Assembly: GCA_041907145.1 (NCBI GenBank)
Contig: JAYRHW010000067.1
Coordinates: forward strand, 1 to 15,684
DNA length: 15,684 nt
Source of the DNA: JAFLCA01 sp041907145
GTDB taxonomy: Bacteria; Bdellovibrionota_C; UBA2361; JAFLCA01
Direction of reading: 5' to 3'
Shown: piece after piece, positions 7,032-13,461 of the stretch
How the letters are laid out: each line of letters opens with the position of its first letter
Numbering within the stretch: the first letter of the stretch is position 1
Notes under the pieces: model-generated
Told to the model about the DNA's origin: nothing
Database searches by the model: none
What the model saw: the letters and a program-made list of their open reading frames with translations, nothing else
Made by a program: the position numbers and the translations under genes

Positions 7032-8540
7032 ATGCCGCGGTCCCGCTTATCTCCAGACCTATCCTGGCCAGCTCTTCTTGTCTGCGCTTTATGTCTTAGT
7101 TTCGTCATCGCTGTCTCGTGGATTAGTGATGATGCTTTCATCACACTGCGAGTCGTCGACAATTTCCTTCACGGATATGGCCTGCGTTGGAATGCATTTG
7201 AACGGGTGCAAGTCTTTACGCATCCTTTGTGGTGCTTGCTGCTTATTGCCCTGTGCGGAGTGACCCGAGAGTACATACTCACTATTATCATCACATCCAC
7301 AGCATTAACGGCTGCATGCTTATATATTTCCTGTCTTCGCCATCGAAAGGGACCAGAAATTGCGCTTTTTACGTTGGCTGGTTTTACGTTGTCGATGGCG
7401 TTTATTGATTACTCGACCTCTGGATTGGAAAACCCGTTAAGCCACTTACTGATAGTGCTATTTGCAGCCGCTTACCTTCGCGGCTCAAAAACGAGGCTTG
7501 ATCTTTTTTTGCTTGGGCTCCTCGCCGCTTTGATAGGATGCACGCGGCTTGATTTGTTGATTCTGTGCGCGTTTCCGCTTCTTGTAGCAGTCTCAAAATA
7601 TTCTTTACGGCAATCGATCGCACCACTACTGCTTGGCTTGCTCCCCTTATTTTGTTGGGAACTATTTTCCTGCATCTATTATGGATCATTCTTTCCAAAC
7701 ACGGCCTTTGCGAAACTCGGCACCGGCGCGCCCTTACAGTACTATGTTCTCCGAGGCGGGTTTTACTTTGTCGATTCTATTTCGAGAGATCCGATTACTC
7801 TCCTCGCCATCGCAGCGGGGCTGCTTTTCACGCTCCGCATGCCTGATAAAGCGCCCTTCGCTGTTGGCCTGGGCTCGCTCTTTTATCTCATGTACATAGT
7901 GAGGATCGGCGGTGACTTCATGAGCGGTAGGCTGCTAAGTGCACCTTTTGTTCTATCCATGTTCATCATTCCGCGTTGTTGTACTCTGACCCCTCGTCTT
8001 CGAGCCGGGCTCGTACTCACTTTCGTGCTTTGCGGTGCAGTTCGAATGTATGCGGCTGGAAGCCTTGTAACAGGATTCGACCGTTTTCCTATACCCATCT
8101 CCATGCTCATAACTGACGAGCGACTTTTCTACCGCGACGGTTCACTCATCAATCTACTTAATGACAAGCAGGTTTTTGAAGGGGTGATGAAACGCGGCGA
8201 TAGGAACCAAGATAAACCCCTGACTTTCGTCGCTCAAAGCGGAATCGGCAGGCTAGGGTTTATGGCAGGGCCGCGAGCTCGCATAATCGACCCTTGGGCT
8301 CTCACAGACCCCTTCTTAGCTCGCCTTCCTGTATCGCAAGGGTTGGAATTTCGCATCGGACACGCACGTCGCGACATCCCCGCTGGATATGTTCAGTCTG
8401 TGGAGCAGGGCGCAAATTTAGTTGAGGATCCGAATCTCAAGGAATACTACGAAGCAATTCGAGAAATTGCTCAGGCTGACTTATTCGCAGGAAGTAGATT
8501 ACAGACGCTCATACGCTTTCAAAGCGGAGAACTTGATTGA
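7032..8540 (+). CDS. GT-C membrane glycosyltransferase of the AftB/LPS-type family
   Basis: This 502-residue polytopic membrane protein carries a full set of family landmarks: ISDDAFITLR (31-40; the paired Asp of the first extracytoplasmic loop), FTHPLW (62-67), TSGLENPL (128-135), TRLD (171-174), YYGSFFPNTAFAKL (216-229) and GGDFMSGRL (293-301). The soluble C-terminal part has the usual IDPWALTDPF stretch near 415-425. These mark the widespread bacterial relatives of mycobacterial arabinofuranosyltransferase AftB, often annotated as LPS or GT39-like enzymes. The sugar is likely taken from a polyprenyl-phosphate donor, but which sugar cannot be said. It follows galU by 53 nt, with GGAG at 7018-7021, 10 nt before the ATG. 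It is a different GT-C subfamily from the paralogue pair upstream. Confidence 0.85.
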   Translation: MPRSRLSPDLSWPALLVCALCLSFVIAVSWISDDAFITLRVVDNFLHGYGLRWNAFERVQVFTHPLWCLLLIALCGVTREYILTIIITSTALTAACLYISCLRHRKGPEIALFTLAGFTLSMAFIDYSTSGLENPLSHLLIVLFAAAYLRGSKTRLDLFLLGLLAALIGCTRLDLLILCAFPLLVAVSKYSLRQSIAPLLLGLLPLFCWELFSCIYYGSFFPNTAFAKLGTGAPLQYYVLRGGFYFVDSISRDPITLLAIAAGLLFTLRMPDKAPFAVGLGSLFYLMYIVRIGGDFMSGRLLSAPFVLSMFIIPRCCTLTPRLRAGLVLTFVLCGAVRMYAAGSLVTGFDRFPIPISMLITDERLFYRDGSLINLLNDKQVFEGVMKRGDRNQDKPLTFVAQSGIGRLGFMAGPRARIIDPWALTDPFLARLPVSQGLEFRIGHARRDIPAGYVQSVEQGANLVEDPNLKEYYEAIREIAQADLFAGSRLQTLIRFQSGELD

Positions 8541-8564
8541 GGCACAGATAAATTTAAACTTCCT

Positions 8565-8966
8565 TCAAGCTGCCAGTTTCTTTAAATCAACATATTTGAG
8601 CGGCATCAGTTTTCGCCGCGACATATCTAGAGCAACATTCGCCTGCTCTAAGGGGATGTAACCAAGCAGAGGCTCAAAGCTGCCATCCTCATCAGGCAAC
8701 ATATCGATGAACATCACTTCAGCGATTACTTCATCAAATTCCTCAATCTTCAAACTCACCGGGCCATACACATCAGCAACGCCGACTCGTTGATCTGCAA
8801 ATTGCGTTTGGACGGTACGAATGCGTTTAAGAGACCCGAGCCTAGGCCTCCAGCTTGCAGGTAGCGTCAGATATGCGGAGGCAGTATCAACAAATGCTCG
8901 CACTTCCAAAATACACTCAGAGGAATCGAGGCTTTTAAGCCTCAACATAGCGGTAATTTTGCCCAT
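8565..8966 (-). CDS. Retropepsin-like (clan AA) aspartic protease family protein with variant active site
   Basis: This 133-residue protein follows the bacterial clan AA plan: an N-terminal beta strand, then AFVDTASAYLTLP (24-36) at the active-site position, a middle strand with VADVYGPV (63-70), and the C-terminal signature LLGYIPLEQANVALD (100-114) followed by RRKLMPL (117-123). Typical members have DTGA at the catalytic loop; here residues 27-30 are D-T-A-S, so the catalytic Asp is kept but the usual Gly is Ala. Such proteins act as homodimers. Whether this one still cuts proteins is unclear. There is no signal peptide. AGGA lies 7 nt upstream of the ATG. It is 39 nt downstream of the 9006-9389 gene on the same strand, probably one operon. 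Confidence 0.75.
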   Translation of the reverse strand: MGKITAMLRLKSLDSSECILEVRAFVDTASAYLTLPASWRPRLGSLKRIRTVQTQFADQRVGVADVYGPVSLKIEEFDEVIAEVMFIDMLPDEDGSFEPLLGYIPLEQANVALDMSRRKLMPLKYVDLKKLAA

Positions 8967-9005
8967 AGAGTTATCCTAGCAAATGAAAGGTCAGCTTTCT
9001 ACGAT

Positions 9006-9389
9006 TTAGGCCGCCGCCTGTTTAAGCGCTTGGTTGAACTCGCTCCAGACTTTCTCAAAAGTAATTTTCTTTGGGCCTGCGATCCAAGTAACTTCCCCGG
9101 AGCGACTGACGTAAAACACAGCATAGATATCAGGATTGTCAGACTCGTAGATCACGGCATAGCGAAATGGCGTAAATAGCAGTCCTTCCATCTCAAGCAT
9201 ACGAGCCGCTGTAATTGTAATGCCGGTATTAGAGCTAAGGACACAGGAACTTTCCGCGCCTTCGGTAAGCTGTTCGAGCTTAAAGGCCAGAAGATGCGGG
9301 GCCTCATTACTATAGGCGGGCTGTAAGCGAAGCTTCTGCACTCCGGACTTACCAGTTGATGTATGGTACATCAGCATTCTCTCCTTCAT
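9006..9389 (-). CDS. Hypothetical protein, 127 residues
   Basis: I do not recognise this protein. The frame is open further upstream, but I chose the ATG at 9389 because AGGGAG (9400-9395) sits 5 nt before it, and the upstream codons would run through the divergent intergenic region and into the 9495 gene. The protein has an amphipathic alpha/beta composition with no membrane segment or signal peptide. It includes a hydrophobic strand-like stretch (YAVIYESDNPDIYAVFYVS, about 76-94) and a helical C-terminus rich in Ala and Lys. It is probably co-transcribed with the aspartic-protease-like gene that follows, and is divergent from the 91-residue gene. Confidence 0.65.
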   Translation of the reverse strand: MKERMLMYHTSTGKSGVQKLRLQPAYSNEAPHLLAFKLEQLTEGAESSCVLSSNTGITITAARMLEMEGLLFTPFRYAVIYESDNPDIYAVFYVSRSGEVTWIAGPKKITFEKVWSEFNQALKQAAA

Positions 9390-9471
9390 AGAATCTCCCT
9401 TATTTTTTGGGTTCCCTTGTATATCGGGCTTGAGGCGTTGAAAGTTGCCTCTCTGCTGGTGTTTTAAGGGA

Positions 9472-9496
9472 ATAATTCCAGGTATACTGGAATTAT
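9472..9496. repeat. Perfect inverted repeat overlapping a start codon
   Basis: ATAATTCCAG (9472-9481) and CTGGAATTAT (9487-9496) are perfect inverted 10-bp arms around the 5-bp spacer GTATA. The right arm covers the first two bases of the ATG at 9495, and the spacer region holds a -10-like TATACT (9483-9488). It could be an operator for a dimeric regulator, or an RNA hairpin that hides the start codon. It lies between two divergent genes. Confidence 0.6.
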
Positions 9497-9770
9497 GGTC
9501 GACGGCCCGATCTACAACCGCGTTCACTACTGGGTCCAAAATTACGGACTATCAGGAATTCCCGATCAAAAGGCGGTGGAAAATTTCATCGAGTGCGAGA
9601 CGCGCGAACAAGTTAACCTGCTGCGATTTGAACTCGAATTGATGGCGCAGGGGAACTTCAGACAAGAAAGTCTAGACCAAATCGTGGGCGTTAAACGCCG
9701 TGTTCGTCATGAATCCTACGAGGCTTGGGCGAAATTGATGCTGCTCTGGATCGCCGGCTACAAAGGTTAA
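9495..9770 (+). CDS. Hypothetical protein, 91 residues
   Basis: I do not recognise this small protein. It appears soluble and largely helical, with a Trp/Tyr-rich start (YNRVHYWVQNYG, 7-18), an acidic/polar middle and a C-terminal helix with EAWAKLMLLWIAGYKG (76-91). An in-frame TAA at 9465-9467 rules out any upstream start, so the ATG at 9495 is the best start. It has no proper Shine-Dalgarno (the closest AAGGG is 24 nt away) and lies inside the inverted repeat at 9472-9496. Translation may therefore be leaderless, or controlled by the hairpin. It is divergent from the 9006-9389 gene. It could be a small regulatory or accessory protein, but nothing in the sequence shows this. Confidence 0.6.
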   Translation: MVDGPIYNRVHYWVQNYGLSGIPDQKAVENFIECETREQVNLLRFELELMAQGNFRQESLDQIVGVKRRVRHESYEAWAKLMLLWIAGYKG

Positions 9771-9863
9771 TCTGCTTCGGAGAAAATACCGGCTCCTTCG
9801 TTCTGAGTCGCTCAACTGCGGGTTTTTCTATGAAGAGGCAGCGAGCTATATTGAAAATATTTC

Positions 9864-10700
9864 CTAGGCCTGACCCGCTTCCTTGGCGTCCTTAACTTTC
9901 TTACGAAAATCCGCGTGATGCTTGCTGATGATGTCGTAGACTTCGCGCGGTGAATCGACAATTGAAATGCAATTGAAGTCAGGGGCGCTGACCAATCCGC
10001 GACTAAGCGGCATCTCCTTCATCCACTCAATAATGCCGGTCCAGAACTCTCTGCCCATCAACACAAGCGGACGCATCTCGATATGCTTTACCTGAACGAG
10101 CTGCCAGGTGAAAAAGAGCTCCAAGAGCGTTCCGATTCCCCCAGGAGTCATGACCACTGACTTGGAAAGCCGCATGAAGTCATCGAGCCTGGAGGAAAAG
10201 CGGTGATGGTGCCGTTTCACATCTAGATGACTATTCGGTTCGGGTTCAAAGTCCAACTGAATTGAGATTCCAAATGACAAGCTACGATTTCGCTGCTCCG
10301 CCTGGCCCTGTTTCGCTCCCTTATTGGCAGCTTCCATGAGTCCTGGGCCACCGCCGGTGAGAATATCAATCCCGTCAGAAGCCAACAGCCGCGCCAACTC
10401 GATCACATCGTTGTAGGCGGCGGTGTCAGGCTTGATACGGGCACTGCCAAAGATGCAGGTTCGGTAGAAGCGATTATCCTCAAGCCTGTGCAGCTCGCGC
10501 TCAATCAACATTTCACGCTGATGGAGCAGCCTTAGCCGCTCATCCAGATGCTTGCGGCGAAGACCTCGGCTGACCGCACCTCTGTTGCCGGGAGCGGATC
10601 TAGGTACCCTTCCCTTTGCCTGTACAGGCTCACCGCTTTTGGCTTGATTTTCTCGAGACGGGGCAGAACGAGGGGATTCTTTTCGTGACTTAGATTTCAT
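9864..10700 (-). CDS. LOG family (TIGR00730-type) nucleotide 5'-monophosphate phosphoribohydrolase
   Basis: This 278-residue protein has a Rossmann-like LOG/lysine-decarboxylase-like core from about residue 80. Motifs: CIFGSARI (82-89), TGGGPGLMEAAN (115-126; phosphate-binding loop), Arg171 in SSRLDDFM (169-176) and PGGIGTLLEL (186-195) with catalytic Glu194. Known LOG proteins cleave the base from nucleoside monophosphates, giving free cytokinin-type bases or recycling nucleotides; the substrate here is unknown. Residues 1-45 are very rich in Lys, Arg, Ser and Pro and likely disordered, and about 46-76 forms a charged helix (coiled-coil-like). This extension is absent from short LOG proteins. 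The ATG at 10700 has only a weak AAGAAG upstream, so an internal start remains possible. A perfect TATAAT lies upstream (10760-10755). Confidence 0.9.
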   Translation of the reverse strand: MKSKSRKESPRSAPSRENQAKSGEPVQAKGRVPRSAPGNRGAVSRGLRRKHLDERLRLLHQREMLIERELHRLEDNRFYRTCIFGSARIKPDTAAYNDVIELARLLASDGIDILTGGGPGLMEAANKGAKQGQAEQRNRSLSFGISIQLDFEPEPNSHLDVKRHHHRFSSRLDDFMRLSKSVVMTPGGIGTLLELFFTWQLVQVKHIEMRPLVLMGREFWTGIIEWMKEMPLSRGLVSAPDFNCISIVDSPREVYDIISKHHADFRKKVKDAKEAGQA

Positions 10701-10754
10701 ACTTCTTAAGATGTAGAGAACTTGGGCCGAGGACCCAGGATACCACTAAAATCA

Positions 10755-10784
10755 ATTATAGCTATTTTAACCAGCCTTTCTCAG
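10755..10784 (-). promoter_or_regulatory. Putative sigma70-type promoter for the LOG-family gene
   Basis: On the minus strand a perfect TATAAT (10760-10755) is preceded by an 18-bp spacer and CTGAGA (10784-10779), which matches the -35 consensus at 4 of 6 positions. The -35 element lies in the last codons of the 10767-11189 gene. Transcription would start near 10748, about 48 nt before the ATG at 10700. Prediction by eye. Confidence 0.4.
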
Positions 10785-11189
10785 CTTTACAGGCTCTGGG
10801 CGGTCAACTTCGTCGTCCGGCGTGCTGCCTGCAATATCCTGGGCGCTTAGGGCCAATTGCTCCTTTAAGAGCGAGGTCCAATTCTCCCACCCGGAAAAGC
10901 TTGAACGCTCATTGACCAGATCCACGAGCACATTATGTGGATCACCGGGGTGGGCATCACAAAGGGTCTGTAAAGAGTACTCTACAAAGCGCATAGCTTT
11001 GATTATGTCGGTGAAATGTCCTGGTAAAATGGCACCGGCAGGCTTACGCATAGTGCGGCTCTGAGCCCGCTCTAGGGCCTTCCTAAGCTCCGACGCGGCC
11101 TGCTCAAGCTCACTCAACTCCTGCTGACGAAGCGGAGTGCTGTGCAACCGCGGGTTGTGATGCGGGTGAAAGAACCGGTAAATGTCCAT
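10767..11189 (-). CDS. Hypothetical protein, 140 residues
   Basis: I do not recognise this protein. It has a His/Pro-rich start (about residues 7-19: HPHHNP and following), then a long charged helix (about 22-47: LRQQELSELEQAASELRKAL pattern) likely to form a coiled coil. A helical middle follows with HFTDIIKAMRFVEYSLQTL (58-76), and the C-terminal tail is acidic then basic. No membrane segment or signal peptide is seen, so it is probably cytoplasmic. It lies 66 nt upstream of the LOG gene on the same strand, which has its own promoter-like TATAAT in the gap, so co-transcription is possible but not needed. The ATG at 11189 is preceded only by a weak AGGGC. Confidence 0.65.
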   Translation of the reverse strand: MDIYRFFHPHHNPRLHSTPLRQQELSELEQAASELRKALERAQSRTMRKPAGAILPGHFTDIIKAMRFVEYSLQTLCDAHPGDPHNVLVDLVNERSSFSGWENWTSLLKEQLALSAQDIAGSTPDDEVDRPEPVKLRKAG

Positions 11190-11323
11190 GCCGTAGAAGC
11201 CCTAGACCCACTTACTACAAGCCATTTAAACAATAGCTGGTAAGTGCCGAGCTCACAAGAGGTCAAAATCACTTGAAAAATTCTGTACCAGGTCCCAGCT
11301 AAGGTGGCATACTAAGGGTCGCC

Positions 11324-11674
11324 ATGCAGACTGCACTCTACCTCCTTTGGATTTTGATACCGCTCTTCTTTTTTTTATTGGCGCTTTGGTCAGCGCTGGA
11401 GAAGGTCGGTGGCGGAACCGGCAAGCCCAGCGGAGGCGATTACTTCCGTCAGGGGCTTTTTGTCTCTGCCTGTGTTGGCATTTGCATCCTTATCGATAGG
11501 ACAGTCCTCCCCGACATTGCCGCTGCAATCGCCCCGGATTATGTGCCGCTTGGAGTGTATCAGGCAGTTCTGCTGCCCGCCGTGCTCTACCTTGGCGCGG
11601 TAGTCTTTGGAGGGTCCAAAGATATCATGATTGGTAAAGCCCCCCACCCCAGCCAAGTGAAGAAGAAAAGATGA
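11324..11674 (+). CDS. Small membrane protein, hypothetical
   Basis: This 116-residue protein has three likely membrane segments (about 5-25, 43-58 and 77-96), a Gly-rich loop (29-38) and a basic tail ending in KKKR. It has no recognised domain. AAGGG (11314-11318) sits 5 nt before the ATG. The stop overlaps the start of rnhB as ATGA (11671-11674), so the two genes are translationally coupled, and it is the first gene of an operon with rnhB and the YraN-family gene. The coupling supports it as a real gene; function unknown. Confidence 0.75.
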   Translation: MQTALYLLWILIPLFFFLLALWSALEKVGGGTGKPSGGDYFRQGLFVSACVGICILIDRTVLPDIAAAIAPDYVPLGVYQAVLLPAVLYLGAVVFGGSKDIMIGKAPHPSQVKKKR

Positions 11675-12267
11675 GGCGCATTGCCGGAGTCGACGAGGTC
11701 GGCCGGGGCCCCTTGGCCGGACCAGTAGTAGCGGCGGTGGCGGTCTTTCCTGCGGGCTATCAGAACCCTGATTTTCGAGATTCCAAGAAACTTTCAGCTA
11801 AAAGACGCGAAGAGTTAGTGCCTATTATTCAGGCTGACGCTTTGGAATGGGCGATTGTATCGGTTGGTCATCATCGCATCGAGCAGATCAACATTCGCGA
11901 GGCCTCTCGGCTCGCCATGAGTCTGTGTCTCAAAAGAGTAAAAGCGGACCTGGTACTGGTCGATGGAAACGTGCCGATTGAATGCAACATTCCGCAGCGG
12001 ACGGTCGTTCGTGGAGATGATCTTCATGTGGAAATATCAGCAGCTTCGATACTAGCCAAGGTATTTCGCGACAATCTGATGCAGACTCTGGATGAGAAAT
12101 ATCCAGGTTACGGATTAGGAAAACATGCCGGATACCCTACCCCAGCTCACCGCCAAGCCATCGCGACACTGGGTCCCTCGCCAGTGCACCGCCGGACGTT
12201 TGGCGGCGTTCGCGAGTATCTCCCGACTGCGGAGAGGGCTGCGCCGGCGCTGGCGACTCCTCCGTAG
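11671..12267 (+). CDS. rnhB: Ribonuclease HII
   Basis: This 198-residue cytoplasmic endonuclease cleaves the RNA strand of RNA/DNA hybrids and single ribonucleotides in DNA. The N-terminal AGVDEVGRGPLAGPVVAA (5-22) carries Asp8 and Glu9, LVDGN (96-100) carries Asp98, and VVRGDD (112-117) carries the fourth carboxylate, Asp116. This completes the DEDD set as judged from E. coli RNase HII. SAASILAKVFRD (123-134) and the C-terminal GYGLGKHAGYPTPAH (146-160) and RRTFG (174-178) are typical, and length is normal. Its start overlaps the stop of the small membrane protein gene (ATGA). Its last 143 nt overlap the longest reading of the YraN gene in another frame. Confidence 0.97.
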   Translation: MRRIAGVDEVGRGPLAGPVVAAVAVFPAGYQNPDFRDSKKLSAKRREELVPIIQADALEWAIVSVGHHRIEQINIREASRLAMSLCLKRVKADLVLVDGNVPIECNIPQRTVVRGDDLHVEISAASILAKVFRDNLMQTLDEKYPGYGLGKHAGYPTPAHRQAIATLGPSPVHRRTFGGVREYLPTAERAAPALATPP

Positions 12268-12691
12268 ATACATTCGAAGTCAGGGGCGGCAATGTGCAGT
12301 TGCCTTGCGCCGCTACTGCAGTCTGGGCAGGCGAGGAGAACGTGCAGCAGCCCGATACTTGCGCCAAAAGGGCTACTTAATCCGACATCGAAACTGGGTC
12401 TGTAAAATCGGAGAGCTCGATCTTGTGGCCCAAAGGGACCGGACGCTCTTCGTCGTCGAAGTTAAGTCTCGAATGGGCGAAAACTTTCCCGGTATCGAAG
12501 CGGTCGACAGAGACAAGCAGGCTCGGCTAGAAAGACTGGCGGATTGGTATCGGCGAGATTTCGAGGCCGACATTCGATACCGCAGGCTTCGCAAGCTTCA
12601 GTTTGACGCGATTTCCGTAACCTTTTTCAAGGGAACAATCACGCCTCGCATTACCCACTACAAGAATATCTCTAATATCTCTAGCCTCTAG
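12125..12691 (+). CDS. YraN (UPF0102) family protein, restriction-endonuclease-like fold
   Basis: The conserved part is GRRGERAAARYLRQKGY (68-84), then NWVCKIGELDLVAQ (90-103) and LFVVEVKSR (108-116), followed by FDAISV (160-165). This is the full YraN/UPF0102 pattern with acidic residues Glu72, Asp99 and Glu112 and Lys114. rnhB-yraN adjacency is common in bacteria. The biochemical role is unsettled; the fold suggests nuclease ancestry. The family core is about 120 residues, but the only in-frame ATG is at 12125. This gives 188 residues with a very Arg-rich extension and a 143-nt overlap with rnhB. That ATG has AGGA 4 nt upstream. A TTG at 12305 would give a standard-length protein but has no nearby ribosome binding site. 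Family is firm; start is uncertain. Confidence 0.85.
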   Translation: MPDTLPQLTAKPSRHWVPRQCTAGRLAAFASISRLRRGLRRRWRLLRRYIRSQGRQCAVALRRYCSLGRRGERAAARYLRQKGYLIRHRNWVCKIGELDLVAQRDRTLFVVEVKSRMGENFPGIEAVDRDKQARLERLADWYRRDFEADIRYRRLRKLQFDAISVTFFKGTITPRITHYKNISNISSL

Positions 12692-12696
12692 CTCCC

Positions 12697-12734
12697 AAAA
12701 CGGGCGCCAGGAGAAGCAATCCCCTCGGCGCCCG
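12697..12734 (-). terminator. Rho-independent terminator of the cysteine-rich protein gene
   Basis: On the minus strand CGGGCGCC (12734-12727) pairs perfectly with GGCGCCCG (12708-12701) and is followed by TTTT (12700-12697). It lies 28 nt after the stop codon of the 12762-13220 gene. The T-run is short. On the plus strand the hairpin follows the YraN gene but has no T-run, so it may end that operon only weakly. Confidence 0.6.
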
Positions 12735-12761
12735 CACACAGAGTACTAGGTCTTCTTCAGT

Positions 12762-13220
12762 CTACTGCGCTGCAGGACAATGAATTTGCTGCCCGCCATT
12801 TTCGCTAATCACGCAGGTGCATCCAGCCTTGCGCAGATTTTTGGATAGATGCCGGTTGCCGCACATGCAAGGCCAAAAGAATGGAAAGCTAGCGCAAACT
12901 CGGTGTCCACCAGCTTCAGAACATGACGGAGTATGCGCCAGCGCAGCCGCTGCTGTTTTGGCCGAGTCCCGATACTCATCGATCTCAAGCACAGACTCGA
13001 AACTCTCGAGAGCGCCTTCCTGTGTACTAAGCACGGCGACTGCCTCAGTCTCGGGACAAGTTTCCACTATGGAGACATCCGAAGCAACTTCGTCTACCGC
13101 CGACTTATCAAGCGCAAAAGCGATGGGAGCTCCTCCAATTATTGCGCTGACTAGCAACACTGCGCCCCTCGTATACATTGAATTGAAAATACCTCGACAC
13201 GCACAAATATGCAGACACAT
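12762..13220 (-). CDS. Secreted cysteine-rich protein, hypothetical
   Basis: This 152-residue protein has a hydrophobic signal segment (about 19-36: GAVLLVSAIIGGAPIAFA) with a signal peptidase I site of the AFA type (34-36). The mature part starts acidic and Val/Ala/Glu-rich (37-83). It ends in a domain with Cys100, 109, 118, 120, 134, 136 and 148, plus Cys55 further upstream, in all eight cysteines. This suggests a disulfide-rich or metal-binding exported protein. No family is recognised. I chose the ATG at 13220 because GGAGG (13229-13225) lies 4 nt before it. The ATG at 13178 gives a more standard signal peptide start (MYTRGAV) but has a poorly placed GAGG. A larger open frame on the opposite strand is judged a shadow. 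A hairpin terminator follows the gene. Confidence 0.6.
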   Translation of the reverse strand: MCLHICACRGIFNSMYTRGAVLLVSAIIGGAPIAFALDKSAVDEVASDVSIVETCPETEAVAVLSTQEGALESFESVLEIDEYRDSAKTAAAALAHTPSCSEAGGHRVCASFPFFWPCMCGNRHLSKNLRKAGCTCVISENGGQQIHCPAAQ

Positions 13221-13306
13221 ACAACCTCCAAGGTTTATTAAGATATCCGATGCCTCCTCTCTGCGAGGCGCACCGGATGAGAACCTGCGCATACACTCGT
13301 ACTGCA

Positions 13307-13321
13307 CGCTGGAATCCAGCG
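13307..13321. repeat. 15-bp palindrome upstream of the cysteine-rich gene
   Basis: CGCTGGA (13307-13313) and TCCAGCG (13315-13321) form perfect arms around one central base, about 87 bp upstream of the ATG at 13220. It could be an operator, or chance. Confidence 0.4.
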
Positions 13322-13366
13322 CCGCAACGGTGATTTGCAACTTCAGCTTAGTGTGCCGAGATAAGA

Positions 13367-13405
13367 AGAACGCTAAGACCAGCGTTCAGCGCGCATACAA
13401 CGCGC
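13367..13405. repeat. Two adjacent hairpin-forming inverted repeats
   Basis: GAACGCT (13368-13374) pairs with AGCGTTC (13381-13387) around a 6-nt loop. Next to it, GCGCG (13389-13393) pairs with CGCGC (13401-13405) around a 7-nt loop. On the minus strand the first stem is followed by TTCTTATCT, a weak terminator-like tail. The pair could be a small structured RNA, a leader element or a second terminator. Confidence 0.4.
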
Positions 13406-13461
13406 CAGAGCAGGTGGGGGATGGCTTCGTAGCCTGGCAGACTCACTATTTGTTATGTCTG

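Noticed and set aside
9390..9539. Longer start (9539) for the 127-residue protein
   Set aside because: It would run across the inverted repeat and into the divergent gene; AGGGAG supports the ATG at 9389.
9006..9770. Toxin-antitoxin system
   Set aside because: The genes are divergent rather than co-directional, and neither unknown protein resembles a toxin or antitoxin family I know.
9800..9827. Possible terminator after the 91-residue gene (GGCTC/GAGTC then TTTTT)
   Set aside because: The stem needs a G-U pair and is separated from the T-run by unpaired bases; not convincing.
13221..13340. Longer N-terminus of the cysteine-rich protein, starting at 13340
   Set aside because: It would put about 40 extra polar residues before the signal peptide, while a GGAGG lies just before the ATG at 13220.
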